In this document: positions 41,147-49,982 of the stretch, in pieces
Layout: every line of letters begins with the position of its first letter
Position numbering within the stretch: the first letter of the stretch is position 1
NCBI RefSeq assembly: GCF_900129495.1
Contig: NZ_FQVX01000004.1
Coordinates: 62,001-126,000 of the forward strand
Origin: Geodermatophilus nigrescens
GTDB lineage: Bacteria; Actinomycetota; Actinomycetes; Mycobacteriales; Geodermatophilaceae
Direction: 5' to 3'
DNA length: 64,000 nucleotides
Notes under the pieces: generated by a model
What the model saw: only the letters and a program-made list of their open reading frames with translations
The model's database searches: none
What the model was told of the DNA's origin: nothing
Made by a program: the position numbers and the translations under genes

Positions 41147-41285
41147 CGGGGACGCCGGGGACCGGGGCGGTGCGGGCGGCGGGGGTGCAGCGGCCGGAAC
41201 AGGGCCAGCCAGGGGGAGGTCGTCATCGCGGGCTCCGTGGGAGGATGGTCAAGCCGCTTGTCTGACACGGAGATGGTGAAGCACC

Positions 41286-41302
41286 TTGACGGAATCCGTC
41301 AA
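41286..41302. promoter_or_regulatory. 17-bp perfect palindrome at the MarR start
   Basis: TTGACGGAATCCGTCAA has 8-bp arms around a central A and includes the TTG start codon. A smaller dyad CAAG-CCG-CTTG lies at 41250-41260 in the same divergent intergenic region. Likely autoregulatory MarR operator (inference). Confidence 0.6.
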
Positions 41303-41726
41303 CGGGGACGACGGCCCCCTCGTGGTCGTCCTGCTCGAGCACGCCATCCACCGGATCCGCGCCGAGCTGTACGCCCTGAGCGACGAGTCCTTCCCCGGCC
41401 TGCGCACGCGGCACTACCGCCTGCTGTCCATGGTCCCGCCGGGCGGCGAGCGGCTGAGCCGGATGGCGACCACGAGCGGGCTGACCAAGCAGGCGCTCGC
41501 CCAGGCCCTGCAGCCGCTCGAGGACGGCGGCTACGTCGAGGTGGTCCCCGACCCCACCGACGGACGGGCCCGCCTCGTCCGGCTCACCGGCCGCGGCCGG
41601 CAGGTCAACGACACCGTCCGCGCGCACCTCGCCGCGATCGAGCGCGAGTGGGCCGGCCGGGTGGGGGAGGAGCGCTACGCCGTCGCCCGCGCCGTGCTCG
41701 CCGACCTCACGCCGGGGCCCGCGTGA
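41286..41726 (+). CDS. MarR family transcriptional regulator
   Basis: 146 residues if TTG 41286 is used; no ATG or GTG occurs earlier, and GTG codons near 41322 would remove part of helix 1. Winged helix: LRTRHYRLLSMVPPGG, RLSRMATTSGLTKQALAQALQPLEDGGYVEVVPDPTDGRARLV (landmarks TKQALAQALQPLE and DPTDGRA), then LTGRGRQVNDTVRAHLAAIEREW. It probably represses itself and the divergent phosphotransferase gene. The SRPBCC gene follows after 19 bases. Confidence 0.88.
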   Translation: MTESVNGDDGPLVVVLLEHAIHRIRAELYALSDESFPGLRTRHYRLLSMVPPGGERLSRMATTSGLTKQALAQALQPLEDGGYVEVVPDPTDGRARLVRLTGRGRQVNDTVRAHLAAIEREWAGRVGEERYAVARAVLADLTPGPA

Positions 41727-41745
41727 ACGCGGCTACCGTCGGGGT

Positions 41746-42207
41746 GTGACCACGGCGAGCGGGACCCGCGAGGTGGCCGCGCCGCGCAGCCGCGTCTGGC
41801 GGGCGCTGGCCGTGCTCGAGCCCTACTGCGCCGTGTGCGACGTCTCCTACGTCGTCGACGGGGAGGGGTCGGGTCGCGGCACCCGGTTCGTCTGCGTGCC
41901 CGGGCAGCTCGCCGGCGACCAGCGCCCCCGCGAGGGCGCGCCGCGCGGCGAGATCGTCGAGTGGGAGCCCGAGCGGGTGGTGGCCACCCGGCTCGAGCTC
42001 ACCCCCGAGACGTGGACGACGCGGATCGAGCTGGCCGACGCCGGCGACGGCGGCACCCGGGTGACCATCACGCTCACCCACGCCCCCCGGCGGGTGCGGC
42101 TGGCCGACCGGTTCACCCGCTCGGCCCTGCAGCGCATGGTGCAGCAGACCGTCGACGGCGAGCTGGACAAGCTGCCGGCCCACGTGGAGCAGGTCACCGC
42201 CGGGTGA
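41746..42207 (+). CDS. SRPBCC (START-like) domain protein
   Basis: 153 residues from GTG 41746. It shows the helix-grip pattern TREVAAPRSRVWRALAVLEPY, GRGTRFVC, GEIVEWEPERVVATRLEL, WTTRIELADAGDGGTRVTITL and a long C-terminal helix LQRMVQQTVDGELDKLPAHVE. Hydrophobic-ligand binding is usual in the family; no substrate can be named. TACCGT (41734-41739) six bases before GTG suggests leaderless expression. Confidence 0.85.
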   Translation: MTTASGTREVAAPRSRVWRALAVLEPYCAVCDVSYVVDGEGSGRGTRFVCVPGQLAGDQRPREGAPRGEIVEWEPERVVATRLELTPETWTTRIELADAGDGGTRVTITLTHAPRRVRLADRFTRSALQRMVQQTVDGELDKLPAHVEQVTAG

Positions 42208-42303
42208 ACCGGGCGCCCCGTGTGTGTGCGGGGTGATCTTGCGGGTAGTGATCTCCCCGGCCAGGACGCCGTCCGGCGTCCGCAGGACACAAGGGAGACA
42301 GAC

Positions 42304-42573
42304 GTGCAGATCCTCGGTCTGATCGTGGTGGGCCTGATCATCGGTGCGCTCGCGCGCCTCATCAAGCCCGGCCGTCAGCGGCTGAGCATCGTCGCCACGC
42401 TGCTGCTCGGCGTCGTCGGCGCCCTCATCGGCGGCGTCGTCGCGAGCCTGCTCGGCACCGGCGACATCTTCGAGCTCAACGTCATCGGCTTCATCGTCGC
42501 GGTGATCGCTGCGGTGCTGCTCATCGGCGTCGCCGAGGGTCTGTCGGGCGGCCGCAACCGCGCCGTCCGCTGA
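42304..42573 (+). CDS. GlsB/YeaQ/YmgE family stress membrane protein
   Basis: 89 residues from GTG 42304 behind AAGGGAGA; the upstream open frame is non-coding. Three hydrophobic helices with Gly-rich faces: ILGLIVVGLIIGALARLIKPG, LLLGVVGALIGGVVASLLG, VIGFIVAVIAAVLLIGVAE (quoted within the 20-residue limit as separate helices). This is the transglycosylase-associated/GlsB family of small stress-induced inner-membrane proteins. Confidence 0.92.
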   Translation: MQILGLIVVGLIIGALARLIKPGRQRLSIVATLLLGVVGALIGGVVASLLGTGDIFELNVIGFIVAVIAAVLLIGVAEGLSGGRNRAVR

Positions 42574-42601
42574 CCCCGGGCCGGGGGAGCCGGGCGGGCG
42601 C

Positions 42602-43240
42602 TCAGAGCCCGACCGACTCCCCCGGCGCCAGCCGGGCGTACGGCGTGGGCGTGCCCGGTCCCCGCTCGCCGAGGAGCCCGGCCACCACGCCGAGCCCGGT
42701 GTCGTTGAGCAGGCCGTCGTGCACGGCGAAGGCCCGCTCCGCCCCCACGGCGCGGACGTAGTCGACCACCTCCGCGGTCTTCGACCAGGGCGCGTGCAGC
42801 GGCAGCAGCAGCGCCGGTACCGGGGCGTCGGGCACGGTGAACGCGTCGCCGGGGTGGAAGACCCGGCCCGCCACCAGGAAGCCGACGTTGCGCACCCGGG
42901 GCAGCTCCGGGTGGATCACCGCGTGCCACTCGCCGTGCACCTGCACGTCGAAGCCGGCCACGGTCACCGCGTCGCCGTGGCCCACCGCGTGCACCCGCCC
43001 GCCGAGGCCCTCCAGCTGCCCGGCGACGGACGGGTTCGTCCACACCTCCAGCGCGGGGTCGGCGTCGAGCGCCGCGCGCAGCCGCTCGCCCACGAAGTGG
43101 TCCGGGTGCTCGTGCGTCACCAGCACCGCCGTCGCGCCGTCGAGCGCCGCCGGGTCGGTGAAGGCGCCCGGGTCGACGACCAGACGGCGGCCGTCGTCCT
43201 CCAGCACCACGCAGGCGTGCCCGTGCTTCGTCAGCTGCAT
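42602..43240 (-). CDS. MBL-fold metal-dependent hydrolase
   Basis: 212 residues from ATG 43240. The metallo-beta-lactamase HxHxDH motif is in LVTHEHPDHFVG (about residue 53), preceded by VVDPGAF and followed by HGEWHAVIHPE, HPGDAF and VHDGLLN for the remaining metal ligands. The arrangement resembles the UlaG/YycJ-like small hydrolases. Substrate unknown. Divergent from a small Cys-containing gene. Confidence 0.9.
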   Translation of the reverse strand: MQLTKHGHACVVLEDDGRRLVVDPGAFTDPAALDGATAVLVTHEHPDHFVGERLRAALDADPALEVWTNPSVAGQLEGLGGRVHAVGHGDAVTVAGFDVQVHGEWHAVIHPELPRVRNVGFLVAGRVFHPGDAFTVPDAPVPALLLPLHAPWSKTAEVVDYVRAVGAERAFAVHDGLLNDTGLGVVAGLLGERGPGTPTPYARLAPGESVGL

Positions 43241-43324
43241 GCCGGCATCCTGCACCTCACCCGGAGGGGGGAGGGGAGCGCGCCCCGGCTGGCGCGCGGC
43301 CGCGGGGCTGCCGACCTCTCCGGC

Positions 43325-43600
43325 ATGGCCCCCACCACCGCCGCCGGCAGCACCGCCCGCACCGCCGCCGCGACCGCCCCCACGCCGTTCGCGGCCACGA
43401 CGTACGCCGCCGCCCGCAGCCGGGCGCACGGCCCGACCGCGGCCCTCTGGCACGCCGTCGAGCTGCACCGACCCGCCGCCGAGGTGGACGGCGCCTGCGA
43501 GCTCAGCCTGTGCGGCAGCCTCGCCCGCGTGGCCGTGGACGAGCCGTGGCCGCCCACGACCAGCGACGTCTGCGGCGCCTGCACCACCCTGGCCCGCTGA
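43325..43600 (+). CDS. small cysteine-containing protein, function unknown
   Basis: 91 residues from ATG 43325. The first ~35 residues are Ala/Thr-rich; the second half has a conserved-looking core LWHAVELHRPAAEVDGACEL, CGSLARVAVDEPW, DVCGACTTLAR with four cysteines, two in a CGAC knuckle. No signal peptide or membrane helix. No ribosome binding site is obvious, so the start is uncertain. I do not recognise the family. Confidence 0.5.
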   Translation: MAPTTAAGSTARTAAATAPTPFAATTYAAARSRAHGPTAALWHAVELHRPAAEVDGACELSLCGSLARVAVDEPWPPTTSDVCGACTTLAR

Positions 43601-43666
43601 CCTCCCGAGCCCGCTGAGCCCCTGGGCCCGCTGAGCTCCCGGGGCCCGCTGGGCTCCTGGGCCCGG

Positions 43667-44461
43667 TCAGCTCCCGGTGAACCGGGGCGCGCGCTTGGCC
43701 AGGAAGGCCTCGACCGCCTCGGAGTGGTCCGCCGTCGACCCCAGCGCCGTCTGCAGCCGCGCCTCGTGCGCCAGCGTCTGCTCCAGCGAGTCGGTGGGCG
43801 CGGTGGCCAGCACCGTCTTCACCGCGCGGTAGGCAGCCGTCGGCCCCGCGGCCAGCCGCTCGGCCAGCGCCCGCGCCTCCGCGGCGACCTCGCCGGGCTC
43901 GACCACCCGGTGCACCAGGCCCCACTGCAGCGCGGTCTCGGCCGTGAACGGGTCGGGCAGCAGCAGCAGCTCGGTGGCCCGTCCGACGCCCACGGTGTGC
44001 ACCAGCCGGGCGGCCAGCGCCGAGTCGCTGCCCAGGCCCACGCCGGTGAACGCGGTGGTGAACTTCGCGCCGGCGGCGGCGACCCGCAGGTCGCCGGCCA
44101 TCGCCAGGCCCAGGCCCGCCCCGGCGCACGCGCCGTTGATGCCGACGACGACCGGCACGCGCAGCGCCGACAGCGCCAGCACCAGCGGGTTGTACTCGTC
44201 CTCGACCACCCGCAGCGACGACGCGGCGTCCCCGCGCAGGGACTCGACGTGCTCGGCGAGGTCCTGACCGACGGAGAACGCGCGCCCCGTGCCGGTGAGC
44301 AGCACCGCCCGCACCGACCCGTCGCCGGCGATGCCCCGCACCACCTCGAGCAGCTCGCGGCGCAGCGCGCGGGAGATCCCCGACTGCTGGAGCGTCACCG
44401 TCGCGACGCCGCCGGCGTCCTCGCGGGTCACGGTCGTGGTGGCGGTCGTCGTCTCTGACAT
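43667..44461 (-). CDS. enoyl-CoA hydratase/isomerase family protein
   Basis: 264 residues from ATG 44461. Crotonase fold: VATVTLQQSGISRALRREL (the usual LNRP is altered), LLTGTGRAFSVGQDL for the oxyanion region, VPVVVGINGACAGAGLGLAMAGDLRVAA, and the PaaG-type FTTAFTGVGLGSDSALAARL where Asp/Ser replace the hydratase glutamates. PaaG-like isomerases act on ring-1,2-epoxyphenylacetyl-CoA or 2,3-dehydroadipyl-CoA; no other paa genes are nearby, so the substrate is open. Confidence 0.9.
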   Translation of the reverse strand: MSETTTATTTVTREDAGGVATVTLQQSGISRALRRELLEVVRGIAGDGSVRAVLLTGTGRAFSVGQDLAEHVESLRGDAASSLRVVEDEYNPLVLALSALRVPVVVGINGACAGAGLGLAMAGDLRVAAAGAKFTTAFTGVGLGSDSALAARLVHTVGVGRATELLLLPDPFTAETALQWGLVHRVVEPGEVAAEARALAERLAAGPTAAYRAVKTVLATAPTDSLEQTLAHEARLQTALGSTADHSEAVEAFLAKRAPRFTGS

Positions 44462-44539
44462 GCCGGTCACCCTGCCACGGGCGCGAGCGGCCGCGGGGGC
44501 CTCTCGCACGGAGGGGCTGGATCGGTCGTGCGCGATGAG

Positions 44540-44558
44540 TAAGGTGTGCCTGCCCTCA
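44540..44558 (+). promoter_or_regulatory. possible IdeR/DtxR iron box upstream of efeU
   Basis: TAAGGTGTGCCTGCCCTCA matches 12 of 19 positions of the DtxR/IdeR consensus and keeps the TAAGGT left half; 44 bases before the efeU start. The right half is weak. Confidence 0.4.
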
Positions 44559-44602
44559 GTCCGGTGACGGGGGACACCCGATCCCCGACAGATGGGTCAG
44601 CC

Positions 44603-45505
44603 ATGGGCCAGGCGTTCCTCGCCAGCTACCTCATCGGCCTCCGCGAGGGCCTCGAGGCCACGCTCGTCGTCAGCATCCTCGTCGCCTACCTGGTGAAGAG
44701 CGGCCGGCGCCGCCAGCTGGTCCCGCTGTGGGCCGGCGTGGCCGCGGCGCTCGCCCTGTCCGTGCTCTTCGGTGCCCTGCTCACCTACACGTCGACGACG
44801 CTGCTGGCCGACTACCGCTCCCGGGAGCTGTTCGAGGCGGTCACCTCGGTGCTGGCCGTGGCGCTGGTGACCTGGATGGTCTTCTGGATGCGCCGGACCG
44901 CCCGCCGGCTCAAGGGCGAGCTCACCGGCCAGCTCGAGCACGCGCTCGGCATGGGCACGCTCGCCGTCGCCGGCGTCGCCTTCCTGTCCGTCGTCCGCGA
45001 GGGCCTGGAGACGACGCTGCTGTTCTACGCGGCCGCTCAGGGCGCGACGACGTCGGCGACGCCGCTGCTGGCGATCAGCGCGGGCGTGCTCACCGCCGTC
45101 GTCATCGGCGTCGGGCTCTACGCCGGGGCGATCCGGATCGACCTGTCGCGGTTCTTCACCGTGAGCGGCGTCCTGCTGGTGTTCGTCGCGGCCGGGATCC
45201 TCAAGTACGGCGTCCACGACTTCCAGGAGGCGGGCGTCCTGCCGGGCCTCGACGTGCTCGCCTTCGACATCTCCGGCGTCCTCGACCCGGCCAGCTGGTA
45301 CGGCGCGGCCATCGCCGGGATCTTCAACGTCACCGCGGCCCCCACGGTGCTCGAGACGGTCGCCTACGTCGCCTACCTCGTGCCGGTGCTCGTCGCCTTC
45401 CTCTGGCCGGCCCGCACGCCGGCCGCCCCCGCCCAGCCCTCCGGTGCCGCCCCGGCCCGGACCCCCTCCTCGCAGCCGGAGACCCCCTCGCATGTCCGTT
45501 CGTGA
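44603..45505 (+). CDS. efeU: ferrous iron permease EfeU (FTR1 family)
   Basis: 300 residues from ATG 44603. Seven membrane helices with the two REGLE iron-binding motifs: REGLEATLVV (about residue 11) and REGLETTLLF (about 133). The end is a Pro/Ala-rich tail. EfeU transports iron after EfeB oxidation and EfeO binding at acidic pH. It overlaps efeO by 14 bases. An iron-box-like sequence lies upstream. Confidence 0.96.
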   Translation: MGQAFLASYLIGLREGLEATLVVSILVAYLVKSGRRRQLVPLWAGVAAALALSVLFGALLTYTSTTLLADYRSRELFEAVTSVLAVALVTWMVFWMRRTARRLKGELTGQLEHALGMGTLAVAGVAFLSVVREGLETTLLFYAAAQGATTSATPLLAISAGVLTAVVIGVGLYAGAIRIDLSRFFTVSGVLLVFVAAGILKYGVHDFQEAGVLPGLDVLAFDISGVLDPASWYGAAIAGIFNVTAAPTVLETVAYVAYLVPVLVAFLWPARTPAAPAQPSGAAPARTPSSQPETPSHVRS

Positions 45506-46652
45506 CCGCCGCCTCCCCCTCCTGACCGCGGGCCTCCTGGCCGCGCTCACCACCGCCGCCTGCGGCGGCGCCGGTTCCGGCTCCGGCTCCGGCGGGGCGT
45601 CCGGTGGCGGGGAGGCCGCCGACACCGTGGCCGTCGCCGCCACCGACGACGCCTGCGACGTCGCCAGCAGCGAGCTGGCCGCCGGCACGCACAGCTTCTC
45701 GGTGACCAACTCCGGGCAGCAGGTGACCGAGTTCTACGTCTACGCCGAGGGCGACCGGGTCATGGGCGAGGTGGAGAACATCGCCCCCGGGCTCACCCGC
45801 GAGCTGCTCGTCGAGCTGCCCGCCGGCGACTACGAGACCGCCTGCAAGCCCGGCATGGTCGGCGACGGCATCCGCGGCGACCTCACCGTCACCGGCGAGG
45901 CCCAGTCGCTGTCGGAGGACGAGACCCTCGCCCAGGCGAGCACCGACTACCAGCGCTACGTGCAGAGCCAGACCGGCGCGCTCCTCGAGCAGACCACCGC
46001 GTTCGTCGACGCCGTCAAGGCCGGCGACGTCGAGGGCGCCAAGGCGCTCTACCCGGTCGCGCGCACCTACTGGGAGCGGATCGAGCCGGTGGCCGAGGTC
46101 TTCGGCGACCTCGACCCGCTCATCGACGGCCGCGAGGGCGACCAGGCCGAGGGCGAGGACTTCACCGGCTACCACCGCATCGAGCAGGCGCTGTGGGTCG
46201 GCGGCACGACCGAGGGCATGACGCCCTACGCCGACCAGCTGCTCGCGAACGTGCAGGAGATCGTCGACCTGGCCAACGAGACGACGCTGGAGCCCCTGCA
46301 GCTCGCCAACGGCGCCAAGGCGCTCCTCGACGAGATCGCCACGGGCAAGATCACCGGCGAGGAGGATCGCTACTCGCACACCGACCTGTGGGACTTCGCC
46401 GCCAACCTCGAGGGGTCCGAGGCCGCCGTCCAGGCGCTGCGGCCGTTCCTCGAGGAGGCCGACCCCGACCTGGTCGCCGAGATCGACGAGCGGTTCGCCG
46501 CCACCGAGGCCGAGCTGGAGCAGTACCGCACCGAGGGCGGCTGGACGCTGCACGACCAGCTCACCCAGGAGCAGCTGCAGGGGCTGTCGGACAGCATCAC
46601 CGCCCTGTCGGAGTCGGTGAGCCAGGTGGCGGCGGTCGTCGCCGACCGGTGA
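45492..46652 (+). CDS. efeO: iron uptake lipoprotein EfeO
   Basis: 386 residues from ATG 45492. Lipoprotein signal with lipobox LTTAAC (Cys at about 23) and a Gly/Ser linker. The N-terminal cupredoxin-like domain spans about 45-135 (VTEFYVYAEGDRVMGEVENI), and the C-terminal M75 imelysin-like domain about 150-386 has TYWERIEPVAEVFGDLDPLIDGREGD (landmarks YWERIEPVAE and LIDGREGD), GYHRIEQALW (HxxE metal motif) and RYSHTDLWDF. It binds iron outside the membrane and delivers it to EfeU. Confidence 0.96.
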   Translation: MSVRDRRLPLLTAGLLAALTTAACGGAGSGSGSGGASGGGEAADTVAVAATDDACDVASSELAAGTHSFSVTNSGQQVTEFYVYAEGDRVMGEVENIAPGLTRELLVELPAGDYETACKPGMVGDGIRGDLTVTGEAQSLSEDETLAQASTDYQRYVQSQTGALLEQTTAFVDAVKAGDVEGAKALYPVARTYWERIEPVAEVFGDLDPLIDGREGDQAEGEDFTGYHRIEQALWVGGTTEGMTPYADQLLANVQEIVDLANETTLEPLQLANGAKALLDEIATGKITGEEDRYSHTDLWDFAANLEGSEAAVQALRPFLEEADPDLVAEIDERFAATEAELEQYRTEGGWTLHDQLTQEQLQGLSDSITALSESVSQVAAVVADR

Positions 46653-46734
46653 GCGGGGCGACAGCGGTCCCGGGAGTGGGCGGACCCCCCGGGACGTTGG
46701 CCCTGAGGACCCGGACCCCCAGCGCGAGAGAGCC

Positions 46735-48045
46735 ATGACCGAGCCGAGCCCGACCGAGGCGGCCGCGGACCCGCGGCCGGCCGGACTGTCCCGTCGTCGA
46801 CTCCTGGGCGCCCTCGGCGCCGGCACGGCGGGTGTGCTCGCCGCCGGTGCGGCGGGCGGCGTCATCGGCCGGGCCACCGCCGACGACGCCCCGGCGGCCG
46901 CGGGGCCCGCGCCCACCGACGCGGTGCCCTTCCACGGCGAGCACCAGGCGGGCATCGTCACGCCGGCGCAGGACCGGCTGCACTTCGTCGCGCTCGACGT
47001 CACCACCGACGACCGCGAGGAGCTCGCGCAGCTGCTTCGGGACTGGACCGCCGCCGCCCGCCGGATGACCGCCGGGCAGGACGCCGGTCCCGACGGCGCG
47101 GTCGGCGGGTCGGAGTGGGCGCCGCCCGACGACACCGGCGAGGCGATCGGCCTGCCGGCGTCCGGGCTCACCCTCACGGTCGGCTTCGGCCCGACGCTGT
47201 TCACCACCGCCGACGGGCGCGACCGCTTCGGCCTGGCCGCCCGCCGCCCGGCACCGCTGGTCGAGCTGCCGGCGTTCCCCGGCGACCAGATCGACCCCGC
47301 CATCAGCGGCGGCGACCTGTGCATCCAGGCCTGCGCGAACGACCCGCAGGTGGCGGTGCACGCCGTGCGCAACCTGGTCCGGATCGGCGCGGGCGTGGTG
47401 AGCGTGCGCTGGTCGCAGCTCGGGTTCGGCCGGACGTCGTCGACCAGCACCGCGCAGGCCACCCCGCGCAACCTCTTCGGGTTCAAGGACGGCACCGACA
47501 ACCTCAAGGCCGAGAACGGCAGCGCGCTCGACCGGTTCGTCTGGGTGGGCGACGGGGACGCCGACTGGCTGCGCGGCGGCTCCTACCTGGTCACCCGGCG
47601 CATCCGGATGCTCGTCGAGCCCTGGGACAGCTCGCCGCTGCGCGAGCAGGAGCTGACCATCGGCCGGGCCAAGGGCAGCGGCGCCCCGCTCGGGCAGCGC
47701 GCCGAGTTCGACCCCGTCGACTTCACCAAGCAGGTCGACGGTGAGTTCGCGGTCCCCGAGACCAGCCACGTCTTCCTCGCCCACCCGACCAACTCCGGGA
47801 CGGCGATCCTGCGGCGCGGCTACAGCTTCGTCGACGGCACCGACGGCCTCGGCCGCCTCGACGCGGGCCTGTTCTTCATCGCGTTCCAGAAGGACCCGGA
47901 GACCGGCTTCGTGCAGGTGCAGCGCAACCTGCGGCTCGACGCGATGAACGAGTACGTCCGGCACACCTCCTCGGCCGTCTTCGCCTGCCCGCCGGGCGTG
48001 CGCGACGACGCCGACTGGTGGGGCCGCGCCCTGCTCGAGGGCTGA
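46735..48045 (+). CDS. efeB: Dyp-type heme peroxidase EfeB
   Basis: 436 residues from ATG 46735. A Tat signal is present: LSRRRLLGALGAGTAG then an Ala/Gly core to about residue 50. The Dyp peroxidase domain has GXXDG as FGFKDGTDN (about residue 247), proximal His in AHPTNSG region (about 345, ETSHVFLAHPTN), and catalytic arginine in ILRRGYSF. EfeB oxidises ferrous iron and may extract iron from heme. Third gene of the efeUOB operon, 82 bases after efeO. Confidence 0.95.
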   Translation: MTEPSPTEAAADPRPAGLSRRRLLGALGAGTAGVLAAGAAGGVIGRATADDAPAAAGPAPTDAVPFHGEHQAGIVTPAQDRLHFVALDVTTDDREELAQLLRDWTAAARRMTAGQDAGPDGAVGGSEWAPPDDTGEAIGLPASGLTLTVGFGPTLFTTADGRDRFGLAARRPAPLVELPAFPGDQIDPAISGGDLCIQACANDPQVAVHAVRNLVRIGAGVVSVRWSQLGFGRTSSTSTAQATPRNLFGFKDGTDNLKAENGSALDRFVWVGDGDADWLRGGSYLVTRRIRMLVEPWDSSPLREQELTIGRAKGSGAPLGQRAEFDPVDFTKQVDGEFAVPETSHVFLAHPTNSGTAILRRGYSFVDGTDGLGRLDAGLFFIAFQKDPETGFVQVQRNLRLDAMNEYVRHTSSAVFACPPGVRDDADWWGRALLEG

Positions 48046-48248
48046 CCCCCGCCGGTCACCGGCGCGTCGCCCGCGCGTCGGCCCCGTGTCGTCGTGTCGA
48101 TGCCGACATGTGACCGGTGGGACTCCCCGGACGGGTGGGACGACTGGGAAGATGTGTGGCTCCGGACGGCGCGGGCACCTCGACGGGGGGTGCGGCGTCC
48201 CGGGGGGACGGCGCCGGCCCGACGACCGGCAGGGATGGGAGAGCTCCC

Positions 48249-49967
48249 GTGGTGGAACCGGGTCGCCGGATGCTCGGTGACCGCTACGAGCTCGCCCAGC
48301 TCATCGCCGCCGGCGGCATGGGCCAGGTCTGGCGCGCCTCCGACCTCCTGCTGCACCGCGAGGTCGCCGTCAAGGTGCTGCGCAGCGAGTACACCGGCGA
48401 CCCGACGTTCCTCGCCCGCTTCCGCGCCGAGGCCCAGCACGCCGCCGCGCTGAGCCACCCGAACATCGCCGCCGTCTACGACTACGGCGAGACCACCGCC
48501 GGCGACACCGGCGAGACCCTGGCCTACCTGGTCATGGAGCTGGTCGAGGGCCAGCCGCTGTCGGCGCTGCTGCGGCAGGAGGGCCCGCTCGATCCGCCCA
48601 CCACGCTGTCGGTGCTCTCCCAGACCGCCGCCGCGCTGGCCGAGGCCCACCGCGCCGGGCTGGTGCACCGCGACGTCAAGCCCGGCAACATCCTCGTCCG
48701 GCCCGACGGCAGCGTGAAGATCACCGACTTCGGCATCGCCTGGTCGGCCGGCAGCGTGCCGCTCACCCGCACCGGCCAGGTCATCGGCACGCCGCAGTAC
48801 CTCTCGCCCGAGCAGGCCGAGGGGCACCACGCCACCCCCGCGAGCGACGTCTACGCGCTCGGCCTGGTCGGCTACGAGTGCCTCGCCGGGCACCCCGCCT
48901 TCGACGGCGACAACGCCGTCACCATCGCGCTCAAGCAGCTGCGCTCGGACCCCGAGCCGCTGCCGGACACGCTGCCGGTCGACGTCCGCACGCTCATCCG
49001 GCGGGCGCTGGCGAAGGACCCGTCGCTGCGGATGCCCGACGGCGCGGCGTTCGTCGAGGCCGTCGAGGACGCCCGCGCCGGCCGGCTGCCCGCCTTCGAG
49101 CCGCCGGTCCCCGCCGGGCCGTCCACCGTCGCCGCGGGCTGGGCCGTCGCCCCGGCCGACCCCGGCCCGCCCACCCAGGCGGCCGCCGGTACCCCCGCGG
49201 CCGCCGACCTCGCCGCGGGCGCCGGTCTCCCCGCCGGCGCCCTGCCCCGCCGCAGCCCGCCGCCGGCGCCGCGCCGTCGGGTGGCCGCGGTGCTCGTGCC
49301 GCTGCTCGCGCTGCTGCTCGGCGCCGGGGCGGCGGCCGCGGTGGTCACCGCGCTGACCGATCCCGGCCCGCCGCCCGTCGTCGTCGCCCAGACCCGCGAC
49401 GAGCAGGAGGGCGTGGTCGTCGAGGCCGGGGACTACGTCGGGCGGCCCATCGAGGACGTCGCCACGCAGCTGTCCGCGCTCGGCCTGTCCGTGGAGCGCC
49501 GCGAGCAGGTCACCGGCCGCACCGTGCCCGGCCTGGTCCTGGCGGTCTCGCCCAGCGGCGTCACCCTCGAGCCGGGCGACGACGTCGTCGTCACCTACGC
49601 CGTCGCGCCCTCCGGGGGCGGGTCCCGCCCGTCCGGCGACGGGGACGACGACGGCGGCATCTCGCCGGTCACCGGCGCCGGGCCGTCGGCCCCGGCGGTG
49701 GAGACCACGACGCCACCGCCCGGCAGCGCCGGCGGCAGCTCCGCGCCCGGGACGCCGACGCCCACGGACGGGCAGCCGACGGGCGAGGAGTCGGCGCAGG
49801 AGGAGCCGACGGGGACGACCGAGCCGTCGGAGACCACCACCCCGACCACGACGGCCCCGACCACGACCACGCCGGGCAGCACGTCGCCGACCACCACGAG
49901 CGGGGGACCCGCGTCGTCCACCGCGAGCGGGTCCTCGGCCGCTGCGGGAGGATCCGGCCAGACCTGA
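48249..49967 (+). CDS. PknA-like membrane Ser/Thr kinase with one PASTA unit (first of tandem pair)
   Basis: 572 residues from GTG 48249 (GTG 48252 is equally possible; GGGAGAG lies just upstream). Kinase domain about residues 10-270: AAGGMGQVW, VAVKVLRSEY, HRDVKPGN, ITDFGIAWSAGS, activation loop PLTRTGQVIGTPQYLSPEQ. A Pro/Ala linker, one membrane helix (about 340-362), one extracellular PASTA-like unit (about 385-450: VGRPIEDVATQLSALGLSV), and a long Thr/Ser/Pro/Gly tail complete it. The kinase core is most like PknA of this window and its direct downstream neighbour, indicating duplication. It follows efeB after 203 bases. Confidence 0.92.
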   Translation: MVEPGRRMLGDRYELAQLIAAGGMGQVWRASDLLLHREVAVKVLRSEYTGDPTFLARFRAEAQHAAALSHPNIAAVYDYGETTAGDTGETLAYLVMELVEGQPLSALLRQEGPLDPPTTLSVLSQTAAALAEAHRAGLVHRDVKPGNILVRPDGSVKITDFGIAWSAGSVPLTRTGQVIGTPQYLSPEQAEGHHATPASDVYALGLVGYECLAGHPAFDGDNAVTIALKQLRSDPEPLPDTLPVDVRTLIRRALAKDPSLRMPDGAAFVEAVEDARAGRLPAFEPPVPAGPSTVAAGWAVAPADPGPPTQAAAGTPAAADLAAGAGLPAGALPRRSPPPAPRRRVAAVLVPLLALLLGAGAAAAVVTALTDPGPPPVVVAQTRDEQEGVVVEAGDYVGRPIEDVATQLSALGLSVERREQVTGRTVPGLVLAVSPSGVTLEPGDDVVVTYAVAPSGGGSRPSGDGDDDGGISPVTGAGPSAPAVETTTPPPGSAGGSSAPGTPTPTDGQPTGEESAQEEPTGTTEPSETTTPTTTAPTTTTPGSTSPTTTSGGPASSTASGSSAAAGGSGQT

Positions 49968-49982
49968 GACCAGGGGGGACCC

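Noticed and set aside
45330..47507. Minus-strand open frame of 725 codons across efeO and efeB
   Set aside because: It is antisense to clearly identified efe genes and has shadow-type composition.
48086..48453. Plus-strand frames before the first tandem kinase
   Set aside because: They overlap the kinase start in another frame and lack start signals; the region is a leader.
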